The notes beneath the pieces were generated by a model that worked only from the letters and a program-made list of their open reading frames with translations, made no database searches and had not been told where the DNA came from. This document shows, one piece after another, positions 46,213-55,302 of a stretch of 64,000 nucleotides of DNA (positions within the stretch are counted from its first letter, which is position 1; every line of letters starts with the position of its first letter). The position numbers and the translations under genes are program-made. Source of the DNA: Acidobacteriota bacterium (GTDB taxonomy: Bacteria; Acidobacteriota; Blastocatellia; Pyrinomonadales; Pyrinomonadaceae); NCBI GenBank assembly GCA_003697135.1, contig RFGC01000038.1, positions 62,001-126,000 on the forward strand, written 5' to 3'.

Positions 46213-47325
46213 TCATTTTACTAAATTTCTCGTCATCAATTCAACGGTCGCCGTAGCCACCCGATCCTCTGGCTTCTGATCTTTTATCCAATCGAGAAGT
46301 TCTCTCAAGCCCTCTTCCAATCGCACTTTCGGCTCGTATCCCAAAAGTTTTCTGGCCTTTGTAATATCAGCGACACAATGGCGAATGTCTCCTTCTCGAT
46401 ACTTTCCTACAATCTCTGGTTCAATATCTTTGCCCAATCCCTTCGCCAGCATCTGAGCAATCTCTTTAACAGACGTTGGTATTCCGGTTCCGACATTGAT
46501 TGCCTGATAGTTCGCTTCTTCTTTTTCTAAAGCCAATAAGTTTGCTTGCACAATATCGCTTACATGGACAAAATCACGAGTTTGATTGCCGTCTTCAAAT
46601 ATCAAAGGCTTTTGTCCATTCAATAGCCTAGCCGAGAAAATAGCACAAACTCCTGTGTATGGATTTGAAAGCGCTTGACGCGTGCCGTAAACGTTGAAAT
46701 ACCGAAGCGCCACAGTAGGAATCTTGTATGCGCGCCCTACTGCCAAACAGTATTGCTCTTGATCTTGCTTTGAAACCGCATAAACAGAAGTTGGGAAAAG
46801 AGGTTTTTCTTCGCTTGTAGGAATAGGCTCTAGTTCTGTCCCGTCTTTATCCATGACTTCCCATTGATGATTGGCCAATTGCTCATCGGTTCGCAATTGT
46901 GGATAAACAATCTCACCAGTTTTTGGATTGCGATAAGCTCCTTCTCCGTAAATGGACATCGAAGAAGCGACTATCAATTTCTTAAACTGAGCAGGTTTTT
47001 TAGTCATTTCTTCAAGCAAAACTGCTGTCCCTAAATCGTTAGCTTTGACATATCGGACAATCTCATACATGGATTGCCCAACTCCCACCTCAGCCGCTTG
47101 ATGATAAACAACTTCTACATCTTCAAGCGCCTTTCTAACAGCTTCAGCATCGCAAATATCAGCTCTTATAAATTCTGCCTCTTTGTTGAGATGATCTGGT
47201 ATTTTTCCGCCGTGAACTTGCTCGACCAGTGAATCGAGAATTCTCACTTGGTAGCCTTTTTCTATTAAAGCATCAACAAGATGCGAGCCGATAAATCCTG
47301 CACCACCTGTAACTAAAACTTTCAT
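46213..47325 (-). CDS. NAD-dependent sugar epimerase/dehydratase (UDP-glucose 4-epimerase-like)
   Basis: Extended SDR of 370 residues that modifies a nucleotide sugar. NAD motif GGAGFIGSHL at the N-terminus, AAEVGVGQSMYE, catalytic Ser region SSMSIYGEGAYR, YxxxK as YAVSKQDQEQ, and RYFNVYGTRQALSNPYTGV. An insert of about 30 residues around residues 150-185 (QLRTDEQLANHQWEVMDKDG) precedes the Tyr. Overlaps the upstream glycosyltransferase gene by four bases. Supplies an activated sugar to the glycan cluster; the exact sugar is not fixed. Confidence 0.88.
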   Translation of the reverse strand: MKVLVTGGAGFIGSHLVDALIEKGYQVRILDSLVEQVHGGKIPDHLNKEAEFIRADICDAEAVRKALEDVEVVYHQAAEVGVGQSMYEIVRYVKANDLGTAVLLEEMTKKPAQFKKLIVASSMSIYGEGAYRNPKTGEIVYPQLRTDEQLANHQWEVMDKDGTELEPIPTSEEKPLFPTSVYAVSKQDQEQYCLAVGRAYKIPTVALRYFNVYGTRQALSNPYTGVCAIFSARLLNGQKPLIFEDGNQTRDFVHVSDIVQANLLALEKEEANYQAINVGTGIPTSVKEIAQMLAKGLGKDIEPEIVGKYREGDIRHCVADITKARKLLGYEPKVRLEEGLRELLDWIKDQKPEDRVATATVELMTRNLVK

Positions 47326-48422
47326 AATGAATTTTTCCTTCCACTTGTGTTTTCTACAACTGACTTGAAAATCTCAAAGACTCTGGGAGCTTGAACTTTT
47401 GCAGAATAATTTTCCTCAACGGTTTTCCTGCCTGCAAGGCCAAATCTTTTTCTTAGTTCGTAAGAATGCAAAAGTTTTTTGAGCTTTTCGACCCATTCCT
47501 CTTTGCTACTAGCAAGAAAGCCGTTTTCACCATCCTGAATGATTTTCGTATTAACCCCTACTGGCGAGCAAATGGTTGGAATACCTAAAGCCATGTATTG
47601 CAGAGCTTTCAGACCGCATTTGCCTCTGCTCCATTCGTCATCCGGTAGTGGCATTACTCCAATATCAATCTTTTCAAGGTCAGCAATCTCGCTATCTGCC
47701 CTCCATACCATCGCTTCAACATCAACCCCATCAATTTTGTAGCTACCCGTCCCAATAACGCGCAGCCGAAATCTCTCTGTTTTTGCAAGCTCTTTGAAAA
47801 CTTCTCTAATTGTGTCTAAGTGCTGAACCGTGCTAAGACTCCCACTCCAACCTATCGTCAAAACCTCTTTGTTTTCTGCCTTTTCTACGGGCTTATATTT
47901 TTCGGTATCAATCGTTGTTGGGATGATGGTCACATTTCGATTGAATCGCTTTGCATATGAAGCCAAATACTCATTACCTGCTATGACATGGGACGAGAAA
48001 CTACAAATGGTTGCAGTCTTTTGCGGAAATTTCAAATAACTCAGATAGCCGTTGGCAGGACTTTTGTAAGGGACAAAAATCGCATCATCAAAATCAAAAA
48101 CCATTGGAATTCCAGAGTTTGCTATTCTCCTTTCAAACCATGCAGGTCCCAAAATAGCCGCTTCCCGAAACAAGTAAACTAGATCAAAATTGCCCAGCGC
48201 CTTAATATCCTTTTGCCTATTAACAAAGCATCTCAAAACTTCTCGAACTTTCCTGAACGTATGCCCTCTTTTATACAAAACTTCATTAAGCTCAATGGTT
48301 TCAAACGGCGAGTAAGTTATCTCAACGCCTTTTTCTCGTAAGATTTTCTCCCATTGCTCAATCCTAAATCGCTGTCCAGGTGAAGTGTTGTATATGCTAG
48401 GGACGATTGCTAGAACTTTCAT
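47322..48422 (-). CDS. Glycosyltransferase (GT4-like)
   Basis: GT-B glycosyltransferase of 366 residues. MKVLAIVPSIYNTSPGQRFR opens the N-terminal Rossmann half; the C-terminal half has the retaining GT4 pattern IGVMPLPDDEWSRGKCGLKA and LQYMALGIPTICSPVGVN. The ATG at 48422 is used; a TTG at 48431 adds three residues and neither has a strong ribosome site. Its 3' end overlaps the epimerase by four bases. Cytosolic, building a lipid-linked or surface glycan. Confidence 0.85.
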   Translation of the reverse strand: MKVLAIVPSIYNTSPGQRFRIEQWEKILREKGVEITYSPFETIELNEVLYKRGHTFRKVREVLRCFVNRQKDIKALGNFDLVYLFREAAILGPAWFERRIANSGIPMVFDFDDAIFVPYKSPANGYLSYLKFPQKTATICSFSSHVIAGNEYLASYAKRFNRNVTIIPTTIDTEKYKPVEKAENKEVLTIGWSGSLSTVQHLDTIREVFKELAKTERFRLRVIGTGSYKIDGVDVEAMVWRADSEIADLEKIDIGVMPLPDDEWSRGKCGLKALQYMALGIPTICSPVGVNTKIIQDGENGFLASSKEEWVEKLKKLLHSYELRKRFGLAGRKTVEENYSAKVQAPRVFEIFKSVVENTSGRKNSL

Positions 48423-48448
48423 AAACCGCAAAGCTTAAAATTATAGCA

Positions 48449-49678
48449 TCATTGAAGAAGTCTTCTATAAATCCTGCGGTATCTCTCGCCACCAATTCTT
48501 TCCAGATCAAAATACTCTCGTGCAACTCGGCGGCATCTTTCTCGGCATGTCTCGTCTTTCGATAAAGCAATGATTTCTTCCAAAGCTTTAGAGTAACCAT
48601 CTTGCGTAAACTCACGTAATATTACACCAACTTTTTCCTTCTCGATGAGTTCATCCAAATCGCCAACTCCTGAATTTGAAACAACTGGCAAGCCACAATA
48701 TAGATATTCAGCAAATTTCGTAGGTGACGAAGCTTGTTTGGAGTAACACGTTTTAATAAAAGAGATCGCCACGCTCGCCTTGCTGGCATATTCAGGTATC
48801 TCTTCAGGAGCGACGCTCCTGACAATGAAGCTATCGGGATTCAAACCTGCTTTGGTGAGCTGTGCCTTAGCTTTTTCTACATCTCTTTGGGTTAGAATAA
48901 TCGTGAAAGCTTCCGGATATTGCCGGTGAGCAAAGCTTAGAAACTCTATCATTTTATCCGTCAAATACCAACTTCCGAATGAACCTACATAGATGAAAAC
49001 AGGTTTACCATTTACTTTCTCAGATTGATTGTGATGATTCAGATTTTGAAACCGCGCCGCATCAACACAGCACGGAATGACTTCAACAGGCCGATTGAAT
49101 TTATCGAGACCCGTCTCTTTGCTTTCAGGAAACAGAATACTGCGCGCCTTTTCTGTTAGAACAACGAATCCATTAGCCTCTCGCAAAAGCCATTTTTCAA
49201 TTATCTTAGCAGAGCGATAAAGCCATCCGTTTGCTTTCCAAACACCAGAATCTACATACTCTTCAGGAAAGAAACCTCTTATATCGAAGAGTATCTTAGG
49301 CTTATGAAGGCTGAGAATCCTCGCCAATACAGCCATCAGCATTGGGACATGAACCCTTGCGTGAAGCACATCGAACTTTTCTTTCCTATTTTTTCGCCAA
49401 ATAAACCAAGTCCCACAAAGAATATCAAACGCAGTAGCAGGAACAGAAGGGCGCTTATGGTATTTCAAAAAATGCCATTCTATACCCTCTGATGCTAGCT
49501 TTCTGCGACTATCTTCGATTTTTTCCTTGCTCCAACTCCTCAAATCAGGCTCGAAAGTGAGAAGATAAGGCTTCACGCCACCTTTAGCTATTTCTCGCAA
49601 ATAGGGAATAACTTGCGTCTGCACCAAAGGTTCTCGAAGTCCAAAATAGCAAATGTAAAGCGTTTTATTTTTTTTCAT
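48449..49678 (-). CDS. Glycosyltransferase family 4 protein
   Basis: GT-B glycosyltransferase of 409 residues. It begins KNKTLYICYFGLREPLVQTQ, an acceptor-side motif, and has VFIYVGSFGSWYLTDKMIEF and the C-terminal FAEYLYCGLPVVSNSGVGDL, the GT4 nucleotide-sugar site. First gene of the minus-strand glycan run, 26 bases from the next transferase and 44 bases downstream of the ABC gene. No good promoter was found in that gap, so expression may read through from 51.9 kb. Confidence 0.88.
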   Translation of the reverse strand: MKKNKTLYICYFGLREPLVQTQVIPYLREIAKGGVKPYLLTFEPDLRSWSKEKIEDSRRKLASEGIEWHFLKYHKRPSVPATAFDILCGTWFIWRKNRKEKFDVLHARVHVPMLMAVLARILSLHKPKILFDIRGFFPEEYVDSGVWKANGWLYRSAKIIEKWLLREANGFVVLTEKARSILFPESKETGLDKFNRPVEVIPCCVDAARFQNLNHHNQSEKVNGKPVFIYVGSFGSWYLTDKMIEFLSFAHRQYPEAFTIILTQRDVEKAKAQLTKAGLNPDSFIVRSVAPEEIPEYASKASVAISFIKTCYSKQASSPTKFAEYLYCGLPVVSNSGVGDLDELIEKEKVGVILREFTQDGYSKALEEIIALSKDETCRERCRRVAREYFDLERIGGERYRRIYRRLLQ

Positions 49679-49722
49679 GCTTTTTAGTGTATCGCAAAAA
49701 AATCAGCGCAGAGACATTTTGC

Positions 49723-50676
49723 TTAATACCGAAGCACCTTGATTCTATCAGGTGGAAGGCCAATCACGCACTCGTCACCAACTTTAAGCCCTACAAGTCT
49801 CAAAACCAAAACCTCAATCGGAAGTCCTGAAGCATCAAATTCAACTCTTGTCGTCGAGCCGTGGAATTCTATCTTTGTTACTTTAGCTCTAATAAGATTA
49901 TCTTCCGGAAAAGAAGCACCACAGTGTATGCAAACTTGTTCGGGTCTGATTGCCAATGTAACATTCTGAAGAATCGAACCTAGATTTTTTCTTTCAACTT
50001 TGTCTGTCCTCAAACGATGATTGCCTTCAAGGGTTTGAAATTCTGGCATTTCCTCGTTACTGAAAGTTATTCTTCTTGCCGTTATAAGATTGCATCTTCC
50101 CAAAAGAGAAGCTGAAGCAACCGAATTCGGATTCTCATAAACCTCTTTCGGCGTGCCTTCTTGAATAATCTCGCCTTTGTCGAGAATTCCTATCCTGTCA
50201 CAAATCTTGAAAATTTCCTCCTCATTGTTAGTTACAAAAACAACAGCTAGATTCTTTCTTCTTGCGGTTTCTTCTAGTTTCTCAAGAGCTTCCTGACGCA
50301 TTTCACTATCGAAAGGCGCAAAAGGATTATCGAGGAGTAATAAGCCTTCGGCGTCTCTTAAAGCTTCCTCAAACTCAATCTTCCGCCGTTCGCTTTCTGA
50401 AAGAAACGGAGTTTTTTTGAACAAACTCTTCAAAAACGAATTCTTTTGCGGTGGCGAAGGGACGATTTTCGCTTGATTTATCGTTGAGTTTTCAAAAGAT
50501 ATTCTGCCCGTGAAGTCCTTTTCAAGCCCGGCTATTAGTCTCAAGATCGTTGACTTACCACTACAGGCACGCCCAACTAGACCGAAAATCTCACCACGAG
50601 AAACTTCAAAGCTTAAATCTCTTAAAACCCATTTGTTTGAATACCGCTTCGAGACTTTTTCTACCTTAAGAACCAT
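49723..50676 (-). CDS. ABC transporter ATPase with degenerate catalytic motifs and C-terminal TOBE-like domain
   Basis: A 317-residue protein that aligns by eye with CysA/PotA/MalK-type ABC ATPases. The P-loop GRACSGKST (residues 35-43) keeps the GxxxxGKS/T frame. The rest of the engine is lost: the signature is LSESE (92-96) instead of LSGGQ, the Walker B Glu is Asn in LLLLDNP (112-118), the switch His is Asn in FVTNNEEE, and Walker A to B spans 77 residues instead of about 115, so much of the helical subdomain and Q-loop is missing. The tail from about 200 includes a TOBE-like fold (AIRPEQVCIHCG to the end). It lies 10 bases downstream of the MCE-domain gene, with no permease gene. Probably binds but does not hydrolyse ATP. 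Confidence 0.85.
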   Translation of the reverse strand: MVLKVEKVSKRYSNKWVLRDLSFEVSRGEIFGLVGRACSGKSTILRLIAGLEKDFTGRISFENSTINQAKIVPSPPQKNSFLKSLFKKTPFLSESERRKIEFEEALRDAEGLLLLDNPFAPFDSEMRQEALEKLEETARRKNLAVVFVTNNEEEIFKICDRIGILDKGEIIQEGTPKEVYENPNSVASASLLGRCNLITARRITFSNEEMPEFQTLEGNHRLRTDKVERKNLGSILQNVTLAIRPEQVCIHCGASFPEDNLIRAKVTKIEFHGSTTRVEFDASGLPIEVLVLRLVGLKVGDECVIGLPPDRIKVLRY

Positions 50677-50686
50677 TTTCTAGATT

Positions 50687-51871
50687 CTAGAATATCTTCA
50701 GCTTGATTGTTAAGTATTTTTTCGGGTTTTGTCTAAAATCGTTCAGTAGCCTCGTGCTTTCGGTTGAAAATTGACTTATGTTAGCAGTTGTCTGGTTCAG
50801 ATTTTCGTAAAGAGTTTCATCAGTGAAGAGTTTTCCAACGGTGCCTTTCCCGGCCTTTATATCGGAAAGTAAGGAGTTTATCGTTGCTACAGAATTTTTC
50901 AAATCGTTGTAAAGAGCTTCATCTTTAAGCAGTTTTCCTGCAGTTCCTTTACCTTGATTCAGGTCTTGGAGTATTTTGTCGAGATTTTCAGCAACCGTAT
51001 TCAACCTGTGGGCCGCAATTCTTATTTCCTTTATAGCCTCGTTTGCTTCGTTGTAGAGCGAATCATCGCTGATTAACTTCCCTGCAGTTCCACGTCCTTG
51101 CCTCAACTCTGCTGAAATAGCTTCTAGCTGGCTTACGGTTTTATTGAGATTCTCATAAAGCGTTGGATCGTTTAGGAATCTTCCAGCACTACCTCGCCCG
51201 CTATTGAGATTATCAAGCGTGGTCTGCAATTTTATCATCGTTGTTTTGGCTTCGTTTATGGTTTGATCTAGGTTTCGGTAAAGCGATTCATCATTGATTA
51301 TTCTTCCTATCGTTCCTTCTCCTCGATTGGCTTTGTTGAGAATTTCGTTTACTGGGATAGCAAGCTTGTTTATTTGATTTAAGAGATCGTTTCCGGTTTG
51401 GGTTAATTGATTTATCGAGATGGCAGCGGTTGATTCGAGAATATGATTTTCCGACACAGGCTCTCCCTTCGCCGTGCCTGGCGTGATGTTAATCATCTTG
51501 TCATTTGCTAAAACGCTGGTAGCAACGAGTTGTGCAGTCGAATCGGTGCGGATTCTTTCCGTAATTGGACGGCCATCAATCTCTGAAGAAACACTCATCA
51601 CAGCTTCAACCTTTGCTTCGCTCGTGTCATCTGGCGGCAAGAATCTTACATCTTCGACTCTGCCTATCAGAATGCCTGCAAGTTGAACTTCGGCTCCGGG
51701 GCGCAATCCGTCGGCGCTAACAAAGCGCGCCCGCAGCCGCATTCTCTTCTCAAAAGGATTAAAGTCTCCCGAAGAATTGATAATCAAAAACGCTAACGCA
51801 AGCAACGTCAAAAAAACAAATATCCCAACCCGTAAACCACTCAACCCCAAATATCTTTGAGTCGTTGGCAT
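50687..51871 (-). CDS. MCE/MlaD-domain protein with five internal repeats
   Basis: Membrane-anchored substrate-binding component of lipid-transport (Mla/Mce) systems, 394 residues. One N-terminal membrane segment (GIFVFLTLLALAFLI) precedes the MCE domain (about 42-135: RARFVSADGLRPGAEVQLAG, GRVEDV, ITPG). The rest is helical and carries five copies of a motif G-x-G-T/S-x-G-[RK]-[LIF]-x3-D-x2-L-Y at residues 182, 223, 257, 305 and 339; the spacings (41, 34, 48, 34) differ by multiples of 7, as expected in a coiled-coil needle. The adjacent ABC protein is degenerate and no MlaE permease or MlaB is here. Confidence 0.88.
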   Translation of the reverse strand: MPTTQRYLGLSGLRVGIFVFLTLLALAFLIINSSGDFNPFEKRMRLRARFVSADGLRPGAEVQLAGILIGRVEDVRFLPPDDTSEAKVEAVMSVSSEIDGRPITERIRTDSTAQLVATSVLANDKMINITPGTAKGEPVSENHILESTAAISINQLTQTGNDLLNQINKLAIPVNEILNKANRGEGTIGRIINDESLYRNLDQTINEAKTTMIKLQTTLDNLNSGRGSAGRFLNDPTLYENLNKTVSQLEAISAELRQGRGTAGKLISDDSLYNEANEAIKEIRIAAHRLNTVAENLDKILQDLNQGKGTAGKLLKDEALYNDLKNSVATINSLLSDIKAGKGTVGKLFTDETLYENLNQTTANISQFSTESTRLLNDFRQNPKKYLTIKLKIF

Positions 51872-51908
51872 AAAACCATCATATCACTTAAAAAATCTAT
51901 TTTGCTAA

Positions 51909-51936
51909 TTGTTTTCGAGCGAAAATTTAATATAAT
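51909..51936 (+). promoter_or_regulatory. Promoter for the subtilase gene
   Basis: TTGTTT at 51909-51914, 16-base spacer, perfect TATAAT at 51931-51936. Predicted start near 51943 gives a leader of about 29 bases, including a G7 run (51957-51963) that serves as the ribosome site for the ATG at 51972. Confidence 0.5.
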
Positions 51937-51971
51937 TTTTTGGAGTAAAAACCGAAGGGGGGGTTTGTCAG

Positions 51972-54900
51972 ATGTTCGCAAGAAAAGTTTTTGCTTTGAC
52001 ATTGTTTTTAGCTCTTTTAGTTTTCAACACGACACCGATCTTCGTTGCTTCTGCCCAACAAGAAGAGCGGAACAGACGGAATAGGCCAAGTGAAGCGATT
52101 TTCAAAGCCGATACGGCAAAGCTAGCATCGCTTGACCCTTCAAAGGCACTCTGGCGAATTGATATTCAATCGCCAGAAGACAAAACAAAGATAAAGCGCA
52201 AGGCTACAATAATTGAAGATTACGGGGCTTTCGTTATTGCTGCCACAGCAAAAAACAATCTTCTAGGAGATTTCGACCAAAAAATCCGCCTGGAAACAAC
52301 AATAAACTTGCCCGGCTCAAGATTTGAACCACTTTCCGATTCTAAACACTCTTTGCGTGAAAATTTAACTGACGAAAAGGATTATTACATCGTTCAATTC
52401 GTCGCACCTGTTCGTGACAAATGGTTTGAAGACTTGAAAGAAATCGGAGCCGAATTCATCCAATACGTCCCACACAATGCGTTTTTCGTTTATGCCAATG
52501 CCGAACAAATAAATCGAATCTCAAACTACTACAGAGTCAGATGGATTGGCCACTATCTCGCAGAAGACAAAATTTCTCCCGTTTTACGTGCGCAGCTTGA
52601 AAATGCTCGAAGTGGAAAAGCTCTTCCTGAAAACATTTCACCCATCGAAGTCAATCAAGGCAACGTCCGAATGGAAATAGCTGTTTTCGCTAGAGCAGAA
52701 CTGCAAGAAGTAGCAAGACAAATCGAAGAAGCCGCTTCGGCAAAAATAGAACAAGCAACAAAGCTTCCTAGCAACTTCTTCAACTACATCAGAGCGGAAC
52801 TACCACTCGATCAAGTCGAAAAAATTGCTACTTTGAAAGACGTCTTCACCGTGGAAGCCTTCATTACTCCGCAACCTGAAGACGAGCGGGCGGCTCAGAT
52901 AGTAGCAGGCAATTATCTTTCTCAAACTCAGCTCTTTCCGCCAGGCTACAATCCGCTAAATCAGTTCGGTGTCACAGGTCAGAACGTGACAGTATCAGTT
53001 GTTGATGATGGAGTCTCGATTCCCGGAAATGGTGGATACTACATAACGGCAAATAACACAGTTAATGCACTAAGCGGTGCTACTGCTGGTGCCAGCGGCG
53101 GACATGGTCACATAAACGCCAGCATAATAGCGGGAACCACGCCTTATGGACCTCTTGATCCTCTGAATTACAACTATGGCTTAGGTGTAGCCCCGGGAGC
53201 AAACATAATCAACATTCCATTTTTGAAAGCCGGCTACATGGGTAGCTACCCACAAACTCTAAACGATACTGTGATGACAGCGGGAGTAAACGGTGTCCGC
53301 GGCAACATCTCGAACAACAGTTGGGGTTCCGGAACAAACAGTAATGCATACGACTCACTTGCCGCTCAATACGATGGCTACGTCCGAGATGCTTCATTTG
53401 CTTCGACAATTGATCCCGTCTGTGTGGTCTTCTCAGCAGGAAACTCGGGAACTAGCGGTTTGACCCGTCCGAAAGTTGCAAAAAACATTATAGCTGTCGC
53501 AAATTCTGAAAACATAAGGACTGAAATCTCATCTTCTGCCGATAACATTGACGATCTGAACAGTTCCTCAAGTCGCGGTCCTGCAGCCGATGGGCGTATA
53601 AAGCCTGATATTACAGCTCCCGGCACAGTCATCTCAGGAAGTAGAGCCGGTGATGGCTCAAGCGTTTCAGGTCAAATTGATCAATTTCATAGCTGGAGCA
53701 CGGGAACTTCACATGCCGCACCACAAGTTGCAGGCGCCGCAGCTTTATTTACAGAATTTTGGAAAAACAGCAACTTCGGACAGAATCCTTCACCTGCGCT
53801 CATTAAAGCCGCTTTGATAAACGGCACGGTTGATATGAACGGCGTCGGCACGACTGCTCCAATTCCAAACGGTGCAGAAGGTTGGGGCAGAATCAACATG
53901 AAAAACGTTCTTGCCACCGGTGTTCCTATCCAATACATCAATCAAACTGTTGAATTCACAGACGTAGGGCAAAGCTTTGCCATAACCGGCACTGTTGCTA
54001 ACTCATCCAAACCTTTCCGCGTCACCTTAGTTTGGACAGACCCGCCGGGAACAACTGATCCGGCTTTAGTGAACAATCTAGACCTGACAGTAACTGTTGG
54101 CGGTCAAGTTTATAGAGGTAACGTTTTCTCAAATGGAGTTTCCACAACAGGTGGAACTGCCGATACCCGCAACAATGTTGAAAACGTTTTCTTGCCACCG
54201 GGCATAAGTGCTGGGACTCAATTCACCATTCAAATAACTGCTACTGCGCTAAATGGCGACGGCATTCTCGGAAATGGTGATCCGACAGATCAGCACTTCG
54301 CTTTGGTTATCTTCAACGGCGAAAACATTTCTTCGTTCCAACGGCCAATAGCTGATTTTGATGGCGATGGCAGAACCGACATCTCGGTCTTCCGTCCATC
54401 TGAAGGTATTTGGTATCTTATCAGAAGTCAAAACGGACAATTCAGCGCTTTCAATTGGGGACAATCCAACGATACGATAGTAGCCGCTGACTATGACGGC
54501 GACGGTAAAACAGACTACGGCGTTTATCGAAACGGAGTCTGGTATTTGCAGAGATCGCAAGACGGAGTTGCCACGTACGGCTTTGTTTTAGGAAATGATA
54601 TTCCTGTTCCGGGTTACTACGACAGCGACCTCAAAGCTGACTTAGCTGTCTGGAGACAGAGCAACGGAACATGGTATATCTTGCGAAGCTCTGATGGTGG
54701 ATTTCAATCAGTCCAATTCGGCACGAATGGCGACAAGCCAATACCGGCTGACATGGACGGAGACGGTAGAACAGATTTCGTAGTCTTTCGTGGTGGCACA
54801 TGGTTCATTTTGCGAAGTTCTAATGGAAGCTCGTATTCGGTGCAATTCGGTCTGCCAACTGACAAGCCCGTAGTGGCTGATTACGATGGCGATTCAAAAG

Positions 54901-55160
54901 CCGATATAGCCGTCTTTCGTCCTTCAGATGGCACATGGTATATCTTGCGAAGCTCTGACAATCAACTACTTGCAATCAAGTGGGGAATATCGTCTGATTT
55001 GCTAGCTCCTGGTAACTACGATGGTGATTCCAAAACCGACATAGCCGTCTTCAGACCTTCTGAAGGCACTTGGTATATCTTGAGAAGTTCTGACTCCCAA
55101 ATGCAAGCAATGCAGTTCGGCGCTAGCAACGACATTCCAATTCCATCAGTCGGTTATTAA
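51972..55160 (+). CDS. Secreted subtilisin-like serine protease (S8) with C-terminal FG-GAP-like repeats
   Basis: Exported or surface protease of 1062 residues. Signal peptide about 1-28 (ending FVASA). After a long N-terminal region (probably a propeptide), the catalytic S8 domain has Asp345 in SVVDDGVSIPG, His378 in GGHGHINASIIAG, oxyanion Asn491 in SAGNSGTSG, and Ser580 in STGTSHAAPQVAGAA. A P-domain-like beta region follows. The last 270 residues or so hold six FG-GAP/VCBS-type repeats (DxDGDGxxD calcium loops plus GTWYILRSS), a beta-propeller that may bind ligands or the cell surface. This architecture is common in acidobacteria. The ribosome site is a G7 run. Confidence 0.93.
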   Translation: MFARKVFALTLFLALLVFNTTPIFVASAQQEERNRRNRPSEAIFKADTAKLASLDPSKALWRIDIQSPEDKTKIKRKATIIEDYGAFVIAATAKNNLLGDFDQKIRLETTINLPGSRFEPLSDSKHSLRENLTDEKDYYIVQFVAPVRDKWFEDLKEIGAEFIQYVPHNAFFVYANAEQINRISNYYRVRWIGHYLAEDKISPVLRAQLENARSGKALPENISPIEVNQGNVRMEIAVFARAELQEVARQIEEAASAKIEQATKLPSNFFNYIRAELPLDQVEKIATLKDVFTVEAFITPQPEDERAAQIVAGNYLSQTQLFPPGYNPLNQFGVTGQNVTVSVVDDGVSIPGNGGYYITANNTVNALSGATAGASGGHGHINASIIAGTTPYGPLDPLNYNYGLGVAPGANIINIPFLKAGYMGSYPQTLNDTVMTAGVNGVRGNISNNSWGSGTNSNAYDSLAAQYDGYVRDASFASTIDPVCVVFSAGNSGTSGLTRPKVAKNIIAVANSENIRTEISSSADNIDDLNSSSSRGPAADGRIKPDITAPGTVISGSRAGDGSSVSGQIDQFHSWSTGTSHAAPQVAGAAALFTEFWKNSNFGQNPSPALIKAALINGTVDMNGVGTTAPIPNGAEGWGRINMKNVLATGVPIQYINQTVEFTDVGQSFAITGTVANSSKPFRVTLVWTDPPGTTDPALVNNLDLTVTVGGQVYRGNVFSNGVSTTGGTADTRNNVENVFLPPGISAGTQFTIQITATALNGDGILGNGDPTDQHFALVIFNGENISSFQRPIADFDGDGRTDISVFRPSEGIWYLIRSQNGQFSAFNWGQSNDTIVAADYDGDGKTDYGVYRNGVWYLQRSQDGVATYGFVLGNDIPVPGYYDSDLKADLAVWRQSNGTWYILRSSDGGFQSVQFGTNGDKPIPADMDGDGRTDFVVFRGGTWFILRSSNGSSYSVQFGLPTDKPVVADYDGDSKADIAVFRPSDGTWYILRSSDNQLLAIKWGISSDLLAPGNYDGDSKTDIAVFRPSEGTWYILRSSDSQMQAMQFGASNDIPIPSVGY

Positions 55161-55186
55161 GCAAATATAAAACTCAAACTGCAAGA

Positions 55187-55219
55187 AAGGCACTCACTTT
55201 TGTGAGTGCCTTCTTTATT
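55187..55219 (+). terminator. Intrinsic terminator after the subtilase
   Basis: 11-bp stem AAGGCACTCAC (55187-55197) with GTGAGTGCCTT (55202-55212), TTTT loop, followed by CTTTATTTT. It lies 26 bases after the subtilase stop and separates it from the amidohydrolase gene. Confidence 0.85.
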
Positions 55220-55302
55220 TTGAAGAAATTCGCAGATGCTCTTAAAGTTTTCTCGATTTCCGGGTTTCCAAAATTCGGCCGCAGAATTTATATTTTTGAC
55301 TT

